A stretch of DNA of 46,191 bases, from positions 1 to 46,191 of the forward strand of contig JAIKYD010000080.1 of NCBI GenBank assembly GCA_024683485.1. The letters are read 5' to 3'. A model generated the notes under the pieces. The model made no database searches. It was not told the DNA's origin and was given only the letters and a program-made list of their open reading frames with translations. Numbering within the stretch: position 1 is the first letter of the stretch; each line of letters starts with the position of its first letter. Made by a program: the position numbers and the translations under genes. This document shows, one piece after another, positions 1-7,675 of this stretch. The DNA is from Saccharofermentans sp. GTDB taxonomy: Bacteria; Bacillota; Clostridia; Saccharofermentanales; Saccharofermentanaceae.

Positions 1-50
1 CGACAATACTTGGCTGGCAACGGCCCGGGAAGATAGATTGCTGCCGGATT
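1..50 (+). rRNA. rrf: 5S ribosomal RNA, 3' part (5' end outside window)
   Basis: The first 50 bases read like the last half of a bacterial 5S rRNA: a ...ACTTGGCTGGCAACGGCCCGGGAAGATAG... segment followed by the closing GCTGCCGGA end. The gene lies directly before tRNA-Asn, as expected at the distal end of a 16S-23S-5S operon. The 5' half is cut off by the window edge, and the exact 3' end (about 49-51) is estimated. The call rests on recognition of the sequence, not on a covariance search. Confidence 0.72.
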
Positions 51-54
51 AAAT

Positions 55-130
55 TCCTCGATAGCTCAGTCGGTAGAGCGTTCGGCTGTTAACCGAAATG
101 TCACAGGTTCAAGTCCTGTTCGGGGAGCCA
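55..130 (+). tRNA. tRNA-Asn (anticodon GTT)
   Basis: A full cloverleaf can be folded. The acceptor stem is TCCTCGA (55-61) with TCGGGGA (120-126), with one G-U pair. The anticodon stem is TTCGG/CCGAA (81-85/93-97) around the loop CTGTTAA, giving anticodon GTT at 88-90. The T-arm contains GGTTCAAGTCC. The discriminator is G127 and CCA is encoded at 128-130. It lies 4 bases after the 5S rRNA end and is probably co-transcribed with the rRNA operon. Confidence 0.97.
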
Positions 131-131
131 A

Positions 132-164
132 AGCACCAGTCAGAAATGACCGGTGCTTTTTTTA
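132..164 (+). terminator. Rho-independent terminator of the rRNA/tRNA operon
   Basis: The stem AGCACC-A-GTCA pairs with TGACCGGTGCT (one A/C mismatch) around a GAAA loop and is followed by an uninterrupted run of seven or more T. It sits right after the tRNA CCA end. Confidence 0.93.
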
Positions 165-168
165 TGTC

Positions 169-197
169 TTGCGGCCGGCTTTTCGATTTAATAGAAT
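169..197 (+). promoter_or_regulatory. Sigma-A type promoter for the 243-806 gene
   Basis: TTGCGG (169-174) and TAGAAT (192-197) are separated by 17 bp. They lie between the rRNA operon terminator and an AAGGAGG ribosome site (about 230-236). Assigned by inspection only. Confidence 0.5.
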
Positions 198-242
198 TAA
201 TAATGTAGGATTTACAACGAATCAGTAAGAAGGAGGCATAAC

Positions 243-806
243 ATGGGCTTATTTTCTAACCTTTTCGGAAGTGACGGCAAAGATATCGATAACGCATTGA
301 ACAAGATGAAGAATCTTGCTGAAGACATCATGGATGACGGCCAGATCAACTCCCAGCAGAACAGGCCTGCTGCCTCATCACCCGCAGCTCCGGCAGCTGC
401 ATCAGGAAATAATGGTATTCCGTTGAATAACAGAAATTCCGCTCCAGAATATATTGACGGTCCTTCCGGTGACTCCTGGGGGCCCAACATGCCTGCTGAA
501 GAGAATCAGTTTAATTCCGGACTGGACTACAAGACTTATTTCACGAATATATTTGAGAGTGAGTTTTCTTCGTATCAGATAAACAAAGAGATTCCGCCAT
601 ATAGAAATGCACTTATCTTCACATTCAGTCAGGGTGGGGCAAAGAAGCTTGTTGTTGAGATCATTTCTGATAAGACCAATCCTTACAAACTCAGGAAAGA
701 TTGCCGTGCACAGGGGATCCCTTATATCCGATATTATTATGATCACGATGGCTGGTGGAATACGAAGTCATATGTTATAAGGCGTACAACAAACGCTTTG
801 GGTTAA
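243..806 (+). CDS. Hypothetical cytoplasmic protein with a possible nuclease-fold C-terminal domain
   Basis: A 187-residue protein with a strong AAGGAGG ribosome site 6-7 bases before the ATG. No signal peptide or membrane segment is visible. Residues 1-35 form a charged amphipathic start (MGLFSNLFGSDGKDID...), residues 38-90 are a Pro/Ala/Ser/Asn-rich linker, and residues 95-187 form a compact alpha/beta domain. That domain contains KLVVEIISD, then KLRKDCRAQGIPYIRYYYDHDGWW. A hydrophobic strand ending in an acidic residue followed by a K-x-x-x-C-x-x-x-GIP-x-x-R stretch resembles restriction-endonuclease-like domains such as DUF2726, but this is only a pattern impression. It is a monocistronic gene between two terminators. 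Function unknown. Confidence 0.85.
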   Translation: MGLFSNLFGSDGKDIDNALNKMKNLAEDIMDDGQINSQQNRPAASSPAAPAAASGNNGIPLNNRNSAPEYIDGPSGDSWGPNMPAEENQFNSGLDYKTYFTNIFESEFSSYQINKEIPPYRNALIFTFSQGGAKKLVVEIISDKTNPYKLRKDCRAQGIPYIRYYYDHDGWWNTKSYVIRRTTNALG

Positions 807-850
807 TCAGTTCCTCTCTTAAGGAAGAATATAGTTTAGAAAACTTGCGG

Positions 851-887
851 GGCTGTCTCGGAATTCTGAGACAGCCTTATTGTTTTT
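851..887 (+). terminator. Rho-independent terminator after the 243-806 gene
   Basis: A perfect 9-bp stem GGCTGTCTC (851-859) / GAGACAGCC (868-876) with an 8-base loop is followed by TTATTGTTTTT. The same 9-bp stem recurs at 22006-22033. Confidence 0.9.
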
Positions 888-903
888 AAGCCAATCCGCA
901 ACT

Positions 904-957
904 TAAGTTTAAGTTAAGGTTTAGCGATTTTGCAGTTAAGGTTCGTTCAGTAGAATG
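904..957 (+). promoter_or_regulatory. Promoter of the DUF975 gene with 11-bp-phased TTAAG direct repeats
   Basis: TTAAG occurs at 904-908, 915-919 and 937-941, i.e. at 11-bp steps with one step skipped. The last two copies are the identical 9-mer GTTAAGGTT (914-922 and 936-944). A TAGAAT -10 hexamer lies at 952-957 and TTGCAG at 931-936 could serve as a weak -35. Tandem half-sites at one-turn spacing are typical of OmpR/PhoB-type response regulators. The first pair, CTTAAG-N5-GTTAAG, is one base from the published streptococcal CiaR consensus NTTAAG-N5-WTTAAG. Four OmpR-type regulators are encoded nearby; which one binds here is unknown. Confidence 0.6.
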
Positions 958-1037
958 ATGATCGTAAGGGATGGGAATCCAAGAGATTCCACTCAGAAAT
1001 AAAACAAAACAAATAATATAGAAAAGAGGTCGCAAAT

Positions 1038-1841
1038 ATGTGGAGCAGGAAAAGTGTTAAAGAGAAAGGAAAGAAAGCCTTTACTCTGAATTTTTGGAAG
1101 TGCGTTCTGGTAGCTTTGATCTTAAGCGTTGTTGTCGGTTCAGTAGGCGGTGGTGCCAGTGGTTTCTCCCAGATGTTTTCAAACAGGTTCCATGATTCAG
1201 ATATCACTGACACAGTAGATGATCAGAATGATGTTATCGATGAGATAACAGATCAGAATTCAACCGGATTCAATTTTGATATTGATCTGGATGAGGATGC
1301 CGGGGAAGGAATTGCAGTTGCAGTATTAGTTATCGCAGTCGTTTGCTTTGTAATATATCTCTTCATTACAGCAATTGCACTTTTAGTCAAGTATTTAGTT
1401 CTTACGCCGTTTGAATACGGATGCAGGAAGTTCTTCAGAAAGAACCTTGACGAGCCCGCAAAGCTCAGCAATCTGGTATATGTTTTCGATGGTAACTATA
1501 AGAACGTTGTTAAGACAGCATTCATGAAAGATCTCTTCATCTGGCTCTGGAGCTTGCTGTTCATCATTCCGGGAATCATCAAGGCTTATGAGTACAGACT
1601 GGTACCTTACATCATCAGCGAGAATCCTCAGATGAACTACAGGGATGCTTTGGCAGAGAGCAAGAAGCTCATGGCAGGAAACAAGTGGAAGTCATTCGTT
1701 CTCGATCTTTCCTTCATCGGATGGGATCTTCTTGCAGGACTTACATTAGGTGTTCTCGATATCTTCTTCGTAGGACCTTACAAGGCTTCAACAGATGCAG
1801 CTCTCTATGAGACACTTAAGTATGGTATCGATGCAAAGTGA
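1038..1841 (+). CDS. DUF975 family integral membrane protein
   Basis: A 267-residue membrane protein. There is a hydrophobic segment at about residues 22-42, an acidic Asp-rich loop (about 54-95) and hydrophobic segments at about 98-125, 165-185 and 225-250. The C-terminal half carries the DUF975 signature: a YRLVPYII...NP motif, an AL..SK.LM.GNKWK motif and a DLSFIGW motif, then a glycine/leucine-rich last segment and a PY.A...A.YE ending. DUF975 has no established biochemical function. An AGAGG ribosome site lies 8 bases before the ATG. The promoter carries response-regulator-like direct repeats, and a two-component system follows about 100 bp downstream, so it may be a target of one of the local regulators (inference). 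Confidence 0.9.
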   Translation: MWSRKSVKEKGKKAFTLNFWKCVLVALILSVVVGSVGGGASGFSQMFSNRFHDSDITDTVDDQNDVIDEITDQNSTGFNFDIDLDEDAGEGIAVAVLVIAVVCFVIYLFITAIALLVKYLVLTPFEYGCRKFFRKNLDEPAKLSNLVYVFDGNYKNVVKTAFMKDLFIWLWSLLFIIPGIIKAYEYRLVPYIISENPQMNYRDALAESKKLMAGNKWKSFVLDLSFIGWDLLAGLTLGVLDIFFVGPYKASTDAALYETLKYGIDAK

Positions 1842-1880
1842 TACAGGGAATAAGAATAGTTCGAGGGAATAGGAATAGGT

Positions 1881-1917
1881 TATAATAAGGTCGCCGGAGG
1901 AGATGCGTCTCCTCCGG
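1881..1917 (+). promoter_or_regulatory. TATAAT box and strong leader hairpin before a response regulator gene
   Basis: TATAAT lies at 1881-1886. Starting about where transcription would begin is a perfect 10-bp GC-rich stem, CCGGAGGAGA (1894-1903) / TCTCCTCCGG (1908-1917), with a TGCG loop. There is no T-run after it, so it is not a normal terminator. The stem contains GGAGGAG, which could mimic or shelter a ribosome site. No convincing -35 was seen. It may be a 5' stabilising hairpin or a weak terminator of the DUF975 gene. Confidence 0.45.
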
Positions 1918-1941
1918 CCGGCTTTGTGAATGGAGAGTTTT

Positions 1942-2625
1942 ATGAGTTATAAAGTATTGATCGCGGATGATGAGAATGAGATCAGGAATCTTCTGAGACT
2001 CTATCTTGAGAATGACGGTTTTATCGTTGCAGATGTTGCCACAGGTTCCGAAGTTGCGGGAGCGATGGAAGAATTCAAGCCGGATATCGTTCTTCTCGAT
2101 GTCATGATGCCCGGCAAGGATGGAATACACGTTCTCAAGGATATAAGGGAAGTCAGCAATGTTCCGGTCATGATCATTTCCGCACGTACAGCAGATGCCG
2201 AGAGGATATTAGGTCTTAATGTCGGAGCTGACGACTATATATGTAAACCGTTCAACCCTTTGGAAGTTGTAGCCAGGGTAAAATCCGCATTAAGAAGGTT
2301 CTATGCTCTTGGCGGCAGTGAGGAACAGAAGGAGACGGTAACCTGCGGCAATCTTGTTCTTGATACGGAGAAATGTCTTCTGCTGAAAGACGGAAAACCT
2401 ATGGAACTGACTTCAGTTGAATATAAGATCATAGAACTTCTCATGAAGCATCCGGGCAAGGTCTTCACCAAGCAGCAGATATATGAGTATGCATGGGGCG
2501 AGGATTTTTTCGTGGCAGACAACAACATAATGGTTGCTATAAGCAAACTGAGGACCAAACTCGATGATGATCCTTCCCGGTATATAAAGACACTCCGCGG
2601 CTTGGGATACAGGCTCGAAGTCTGA
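1942..2625 (+). CDS. OmpR/PhoB-type response regulator (pair 1)
   Basis: A 227-residue response regulator. The receiver domain spans about residues 1-115, with acidic pocket D9-D10, phospho-acceptor D53 (LLDVMMPG), a switch serine in MIISA and lysine in ICKPF. The C-terminal winged-helix DNA-binding domain (about 130-225) shows ELTSVEYKIIELLMKHPGKVFTK-like helices and the typical end TLRGLGYRLEV. The longer reading from ATG 1930 is less likely, because GGAGAG (1932-1937) lies just before ATG 1942. The partner kinase begins 33 bases downstream. Receivers of this kind are phosphorylated by the partner kinase and then bind tandem DNA repeats; the target genes are not known. Confidence 0.94.
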   Translation: MSYKVLIADDENEIRNLLRLYLENDGFIVADVATGSEVAGAMEEFKPDIVLLDVMMPGKDGIHVLKDIREVSNVPVMIISARTADAERILGLNVGADDYICKPFNPLEVVARVKSALRRFYALGGSEEQKETVTCGNLVLDTEKCLLLKDGKPMELTSVEYKIIELLMKHPGKVFTKQQIYEYAWGEDFFVADNNIMVAISKLRTKLDDDPSRYIKTLRGLGYRLEV

Positions 2626-2658
2626 TTCCAATATGATCAGGCAGTAAGGATACAGGCG

Positions 2659-3885
2659 ATGGGAAAGAACCGGAAAAGCAGCGAGAAACAGTTGAAAGGG
2701 TTTTTGCTCTCAAGATTCTTTCTTGTGCTTGCAATCGTAGGCGTTGTTGAGTTCATCAATGTCAGCCTCACGAATACATTTCTTATACCTTTGCTTATCA
2801 GGATCACGAGCTTCGAAAATGTGATCCAGGTTGACAGTGCGGAAGGACTGTTTGCAGTGGCTTTTGTTCTTCTTGCAACGCTGGCAGTAAAAAAGATATT
2901 CCCGGTCATCAATGTATCTCCTGCGGATGTAAATGCATTTCTTGAGAATTTGCTTGAGAAACACGGGTTATCCGGTATAGGGAATACTGATGCGACAGAA
3001 ACTATCCGCATAATAAGCGAGGAACCAAAGACTGTCATACCTTTTATACTGTCAGTCATTCTGATAGCAATAATTCTTCTGCTTCCTTATGTGGTCGGGG
3101 GTGTGGTATTCTCATTATCTGTTGCCAGAGGGATACGCAAGCTGGAACGTGAACAGGAATTGGAACGCCGTAAAGAAGAGAAACGCCGTTATCTTATGAT
3201 TTCTAACATTGTTCACGACATAAAGACTCCGATGACGACCGTATATGGTTATGCCAAGGCTTTGAACGATGGTATCGTTCCTGCTGATAAGCAGGAGGAA
3301 TACCACGAGGCGATAATGGCAAAGACTGAAAGAATGAACGAGGTCGTTGCTCTGCTGTTGGATTATGTGAAGCTTGACAGCGAGGGGTTCACAATAAAGA
3401 GGACACGTATTGATGTCTGCGAAATGGTACGCTCCTGCTGTGCTTTCTGTTTTACTGATATTGAGACCGCAGGTGATGAGTTCGATGTCGATATACCCGA
3501 ACATCCGATCTTCATAAGCGCTGACAGCATCCAGCTCTCGAGAGTCATTACGAATCTTATCACCAATGCGATAAAACATAACAGTTCAGGAATAAAGATC
3601 CGTGTTTCCGTTACTTCTGACTCATCATCAACCGCAGAGGATGTAAGGATCTTTGTGGCCGATTCTGGAGATGAGATTCCGATGCCGCTGCGGGATCAGA
3701 TTTTCGAACCGTTCGTAACAGGAGACGAATCAAGAGCGTCGGGTTCCGGAACGGGACTGGGACTGGCTCTTTCCAATAAGATATGTGAGATGCATGGCTT
3801 TACGCTGAAGCTGGTACAGAAGCCTGAGATCCACCGTTATCATCTTGGGGATGAGTATCAGAAGGTGTTTGTCATCGCTATGTGA
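2659..3885 (+). CDS. Sensor histidine kinase (pair 1)
   Basis: A 408-residue membrane kinase. Transmembrane segments lie at about residues 18-48, 60-85 and 125-153. A charged coiled linker (ERE..LERRKEEKRR, about 160-178) takes the place of a clear HAMP domain. The HisKA domain carries the phospho-accepting H186 in NIVHDIKTPMTT. The HATPase domain shows the N-box NLITNAIKH, the G1 box VADSGDEIP, the F-box IFEPFV and the G2 box GTGLGLAL. AAGGA lies 8 bases before the ATG. The small extracytoplasmic region between the membrane segments suggests it senses a membrane or envelope signal (inference). Confidence 0.93.
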   Translation: MGKNRKSSEKQLKGFLLSRFFLVLAIVGVVEFINVSLTNTFLIPLLIRITSFENVIQVDSAEGLFAVAFVLLATLAVKKIFPVINVSPADVNAFLENLLEKHGLSGIGNTDATETIRIISEEPKTVIPFILSVILIAIILLLPYVVGGVVFSLSVARGIRKLEREQELERRKEEKRRYLMISNIVHDIKTPMTTVYGYAKALNDGIVPADKQEEYHEAIMAKTERMNEVVALLLDYVKLDSEGFTIKRTRIDVCEMVRSCCAFCFTDIETAGDEFDVDIPEHPIFISADSIQLSRVITNLITNAIKHNSSGIKIRVSVTSDSSSTAEDVRIFVADSGDEIPMPLRDQIFEPFVTGDESRASGSGTGLGLALSNKICEMHGFTLKLVQKPEIHRYHLGDEYQKVFVIAM

Positions 3886-3953
3886 TTGGCATATATCCTG
3901 TTTTGAAGTAAAATCCCTTTGTTGAATAAGAATAAGCGGATAGGTAAAAGAAT

Positions 3954-4811
3954 ATGCGGCTTAAAAGAGTCAGAAGATTATCTTGTATTGCTGCCATAAG
4001 TCTGGTTATGGTCTTAATGGTATCTTTGCTTTGCTCTTGCAGTATTGCCAGCAAGAAAGACCTTATCAGATTTGCAAAGAAGAATTTCGGCGCATGCGAG
4101 TTTATCAGAGAGGAACATAGTGGCAGCGGCAAAGATGAATACCGCACCGTATATCTGAGGGATAAAGAGACAGGCATTGAATACATGGTCACGACAAAGA
4201 TGAATTCCTTAGTTATAGACGGAAGTGTTTTTGGTTATTCGGAGCACAGGTATTCAGATTTCCAGGATCTTTATATCGACTATAAAAGTGAAGAAGTTTC
4301 TGATGAGATAGAAGCTCTTGAGAATAAATATGATATGGAATGCGAATTGACGGATATCAGATTCCGCAACCGTGTGTCGGATTCAGATGCAAAGAAAGCT
4401 GCCGTGGAATTAAGTGAAATAATAAGTGAACATGATACCAAACATCTTTGTCCGGTTAATCACCTTATATATGCGGAGGATAATGTATATGTGGGCTGTT
4501 ACAATGCTTCAACCGGCGAGTGGTATGCATCGGGAGAGTATGAAGTAATAGATTATGTAATTGAGAATTATGATCAGAATGCTCAGTTCCAGGCTTCTTT
4601 GCTTTGTTATATTAATGAGTTTCTTCAATACGATGAGATAGACAAACTGTTCCCTGACCATGACAGTATGCCGCAGGGAAAGGCTTATTATTTCAGGGAC
4701 AGCAATGGAAAGAGATTTATTGCCATCAGAATGGAGGATTTTGGCGGCGATGCAAAAGGAATACGTCTTTTCCGCGACTATGCTTCTGGTATGGAAGAGA
4801 TCGATTACTAA
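3954..4811 (+). CDS. Hypothetical lipoprotein in operon with two-component pair 2
   Basis: A 285-residue protein with a lipoprotein signal: basic start MRLKRVRR, a hydrophobic stretch about residues 9-26, then the lipobox LLCSC with the lipidated cysteine near residue 29. The mature part is rich in charged and aromatic residues (EYRTVYLRDKETGIEYMV, NRVSDSDAKKAAVELSEIISEHD) and contains no family motif I recognise. It ends 14 bases before the GTG of a response regulator, so lipoprotein, regulator and kinase most likely form one operon. A surface lipoprotein next to a kinase could present ligand to it or be its target; this is inference. Confidence 0.85.
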   Translation: MRLKRVRRLSCIAAISLVMVLMVSLLCSCSIASKKDLIRFAKKNFGACEFIREEHSGSGKDEYRTVYLRDKETGIEYMVTTKMNSLVIDGSVFGYSEHRYSDFQDLYIDYKSEEVSDEIEALENKYDMECELTDIRFRNRVSDSDAKKAAVELSEIISEHDTKHLCPVNHLIYAEDNVYVGCYNASTGEWYASGEYEVIDYVIENYDQNAQFQASLLCYINEFLQYDEIDKLFPDHDSMPQGKAYYFRDSNGKRFIAIRMEDFGGDAKGIRLFRDYASGMEEIDY

Positions 4812-4825
4812 ATAAGGAGATCATT

Positions 4826-5524
4826 GTGCGTTACGATTGCCTGATTATTGATGATGAGAAAGAACTTGCGGATAACACCTGTGAGTATTTCAATATGTTT
4901 GATGTTAAGACAGCAGCTGTTTATTCAAGTGCAGAAGCAGATGAGTTTTTAGGAAGCAACGAGCCAGGTCTGGTGCTTCTTGATATCAATCTTTCCGACG
5001 GAAGCGGGTTTGAACTCTGCAAGAAGATCCGTCAGACTCTTAATATCCCGATACTTTTTATTTCTGCCCGCAATACTGACGATGACAAGATAATCGCTCT
5101 CAATATCGGAGGTGACGATTATATCGAGAAGCCTTATTCGCTTGGTGTTTTACTTGCCAAGGTCAAGGTTGTTTTGAAGCGTTTTGGAAGTGTTGATACA
5201 GCTGAAACGCAAAAGTCTGATTATGATGACGGTTATCTAAAAATGGATTCTGTCAACAAAACCGTTTATGTTGCAGGTGAAGAGAAAAAGATCACCTCGA
5301 TTGAATGGAAACTTTTGGATTATCTTATCGATAACAGGAACAGGCTTGTGACCAAAAACGAGATCTTCGATAAAGTCTGGAATGACAAGTTCACGACAGA
5401 TGGAACCCTGAACGTCCATATAAGAAAGATCAGGGAAGCGATCGAGAAGGATGCGCAGGATCCAAAATATATCGTAACTGTCTGGAAAGAGGGTTATAAA
5501 TTCGTTTCTGCAGGGGAGACGTAA
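4826..5524 (+). CDS. OmpR/PhoB-type response regulator (pair 2)
   Basis: A 232-residue response regulator. The start is GTG 4826, with AAGGAGA at 4813-4819. The receiver domain has D9-D10, phospho-acceptor D53 (LVLLDINLSDG), a serine in LFISAR and lysine in YIEKPYS. The winged helix (about 135-230) has ITSIEWKLLDYLIDNRNRLVTK and ends VTVWKEGYKFV, a variant of the usual TVRGxGYxF. The TAA stop overlaps the kinase ATG by one base (TAATG), so the pair is translationally coupled. Confidence 0.94.
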   Translation: MRYDCLIIDDEKELADNTCEYFNMFDVKTAAVYSSAEADEFLGSNEPGLVLLDINLSDGSGFELCKKIRQTLNIPILFISARNTDDDKIIALNIGGDDYIEKPYSLGVLLAKVKVVLKRFGSVDTAETQKSDYDDGYLKMDSVNKTVYVAGEEKKITSIEWKLLDYLIDNRNRLVTKNEIFDKVWNDKFTTDGTLNVHIRKIREAIEKDAQDPKYIVTVWKEGYKFVSAGET

Positions 5525-6774
5525 TGAAGAAAGCACCGTTCATTCTGCTTCTTATCTTGACATTTGTTGCCGAGACTTTGGCTTGTCTTGTTATGGTTAC
5601 AAGGATCAGGGATTTCAAGACTGATCCGGTCAAGGTCAACGAGTGCATCCATTCGGTCACCGATAATTTCGGAGACACTTCCAAATACGACAGAAGTCTT
5701 GATTATGTTGTCATAGATAATGATGGAAAACTTCTCTTTAAGACCAGGGACGGCCTCAGTGAGACGGTAAACGAGGCAATAAAGACCAGAGGTCTTATCC
5801 TTGATCTTGAGGTGGACGGAGAGATTGCCGGCAAGTTCATTATTGATTACAACATGAACGATCAGATCGAAGGATTCAAGCAGAACATCATTGTTGGTTT
5901 TCTTATCATTGCGGCACTTCAAGTCTGCATTATTATTGTCTGGTACATCTATCTGAAGAAGACATTGATTTCTCCATTTACGAGGCTGAATGACTTTGCG
6001 GTGAGGGTTGCGGAAGGAAATCTCGATCTGCCGCTTGAGATGGATAAAGGGCATGTTTTCGGTGCTTTCACGGAAAGCTTCGATCTGATGAGAAGTGAAC
6101 TTAAGAAGGCACGGCTTGCTGAGAAAAAAGCAAGTGATGACAAGAAGGAAATGGTAGCCAAATTATCGCATGATATAAAGACTCCGGTTGCCTCCATAAA
6201 ATCAACATCCGAGATCGGAATGGAACTTACAAAAGAAGCGCGCACCAAGGAGATGTTCGGGGTCATCAACGACAAGACCGACCAGATAAAAGCGCTTGTT
6301 GATAACCTCTTTACTTCAAGCGTTCAGGACATAACAGAGATAGTAGTTAATCCCGGAACTCAGCCTTCTGATCTTATAAACAAACTGATTAAAAATTCAG
6401 ATTATCTTAACCGTGCGGGAGATTATACGATTCCTGAATGCAATGTGTATTTCGACAAACTGAGACTTCAGCAGGTCTTCGATAATATCTTTATGAACTC
6501 ATATAAATATGCAAACACAGATATTGAAGTGAAGACAGATATCAACAATGATTATCTCATTATCAGGATTACTGATAAGGGACCTGGAGTTAAGGATGAG
6601 GAGATACCTCTTCTCAAAGAAAAATACAGGAGAGGTACCAATACAAGTGATAAAGACGGTGCCGGATTAGGTCTTTTCCTAGCAGATTATTTCATGGAGA
6701 AAATGGACGGCAAACTTGCTCTCGCAAATGCTGATCCAGGCTTTGAAGTTTCTGTCTATATCAGGTGTGTCTGA
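5524..6774 (+). CDS. Sensor histidine kinase (pair 2)
   Basis: A 416-residue classical two-membrane-segment kinase. The first segment is at about residues 5-24, followed by an extracytoplasmic domain of about 100 residues (25-125) and a second segment at about 127-147. HAMP (about 150-205) contains ISPFTRLNDFAVRVAEGNLDLPL. The phospho-acceptor is H216 in LSHDIKTPVASIK. The HATPase domain has FDNIFMNSYKYA, DKGPGVKDEEIP, EKYRRG and GAGLGLFLADYF. It overlaps the preceding regulator by one base. No downstream terminator is obvious; a GCAGTCA/TGACTGC inverted repeat (6790-6796/6808-6814) follows but has no T-run. Confidence 0.94.
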   Translation: MKKAPFILLLILTFVAETLACLVMVTRIRDFKTDPVKVNECIHSVTDNFGDTSKYDRSLDYVVIDNDGKLLFKTRDGLSETVNEAIKTRGLILDLEVDGEIAGKFIIDYNMNDQIEGFKQNIIVGFLIIAALQVCIIIVWYIYLKKTLISPFTRLNDFAVRVAEGNLDLPLEMDKGHVFGAFTESFDLMRSELKKARLAEKKASDDKKEMVAKLSHDIKTPVASIKSTSEIGMELTKEARTKEMFGVINDKTDQIKALVDNLFTSSVQDITEIVVNPGTQPSDLINKLIKNSDYLNRAGDYTIPECNVYFDKLRLQQVFDNIFMNSYKYANTDIEVKTDINNDYLIIRITDKGPGVKDEEIPLLKEKYRRGTNTSDKDGAGLGLFLADYFMEKMDGKLALANADPGFEVSVYIRCV

Positions 6775-6847
6775 TAAATATGTTTTTTTGCAGTCATGTC
6801 CCGAACCTGACTGCCTTCGCCAATCTGTTTACACACGGTCTGCTCTC

Positions 6848-6876
6848 TTGATTAGTACCTTGCTGAGTGTTAGCAT
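6848..6876 (+). promoter_or_regulatory. Possible promoter of the PHP-domain gene
   Basis: TTGATT (6848-6853) and TAGCAT (6871-6876) are separated by 17 bp in the 132-bp gap before the gene. This is only a moderate match to consensus. Confidence 0.35.
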
Positions 6877-6906
6877 TGTCGGGAAAAAATAGAACAGGAA
6901 AATTTT

Positions 6907-7674
6907 ATGGGATTTTTATATGAGACACATCTTCATACCTGCGAAGCCAGCAAATGCGGAATGGTCCACGGGGAAGATTATATACCGTACCTGATGGATA
7001 AAGGCTACAGCGGAATGATCGTTACTGATCATTTCTTTAACGGCAATACCTGTGTGCCTGAAGATCTTCCGTGGAAGGAAAGAATTGAGATATATGCATC
7101 CGGTTATGAGAGGGCTTTGAAGGCTGCTCAGGGAAAAGATTTTAATGTAATGTTCGGTGTGGAGATCAATTTCTGGAAAGACGAATTTCTGCTTTACGGA
7201 ATCAGCAAGGAATGGCTTTTGGATAATGAGTGCATCATGGAAATGACGAGGCACGAACTTCTTGAAGCAATTCATAAAGCCGGCGGATTAATGATCCAGG
7301 CGCATCCTTTCAGGGAAAGAGATTATCTATCAGATATCAAGCTTGCCCCGACCGCCTGCGATGGTGTTGAAGTCTATAATGCAGCCAACAGTCCTAATAT
7401 GAATGCGCTGGGATACGAATATACTGTTAAGCTTGGTCTGCCGATGACGGCTGGTTCCGACATCCATTATTTCCATAACAAGGATATGGGCGGAATGCTT
7501 TTCGAGGATAAGCTGGAGTCTGTGCAGGATTATGTTAATGCTGTCAAAGCGCGAAAAGGCATTCCGGTAAGGCTCAGTCCTGACGGCATTATCACACCCG
7601 TTGCAGAGATCAAAGAACAGACTGTATCTACAGAACTTCCCACTCTGCCGGTCCTTTATCCTGAGGGAAAATAA
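6907..7674 (+). CDS. PHP-domain metal-dependent phosphoesterase-like protein
   Basis: A 255-residue soluble protein with the motif series of the PHP superfamily, which binds two or three metal ions with His/Asp/Glu clusters. Visible motifs are YETHLHT (H8, H10), IVTDHF, GVEINFW, IQAHPFRE and a late GSDIHYF. These match the H-x-H, D-H, E, H and D-x-H ligand positions of PHP enzymes. Relatives include histidinol-phosphate phosphatase and nucleotide or polymerase-associated phosphoesterases; the substrate here cannot be told. The ribosome site is weak (ACAGG). It converges with the NlpC/P60 gene, leaving a single base between the stop codons. Confidence 0.88.
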   Translation: MGFLYETHLHTCEASKCGMVHGEDYIPYLMDKGYSGMIVTDHFFNGNTCVPEDLPWKERIEIYASGYERALKAAQGKDFNVMFGVEINFWKDEFLLYGISKEWLLDNECIMEMTRHELLEAIHKAGGLMIQAHPFRERDYLSDIKLAPTACDGVEVYNAANSPNMNALGYEYTVKLGLPMTAGSDIHYFHNKDMGGMLFEDKLESVQDYVNAVKARKGIPVRLSPDGIITPVAEIKEQTVSTELPTLPVLYPEGK

Positions 7675-7675
7675 A

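Noticed and set aside
55..164. tRNA-Asn as an attachment site of an integrated element
   Set aside because: No integrase gene lies nearby, no direct repeat of the tRNA 3' end was noticed downstream, and a normal terminator follows.
6790..6814. Terminator after the pair 2 kinase (GCAGTCA/TGACTGC)
   Set aside because: The hairpin is preceded, not followed, by a T-run on the plus strand and by an A-run in the other direction. It is not a standard terminator in either orientation.
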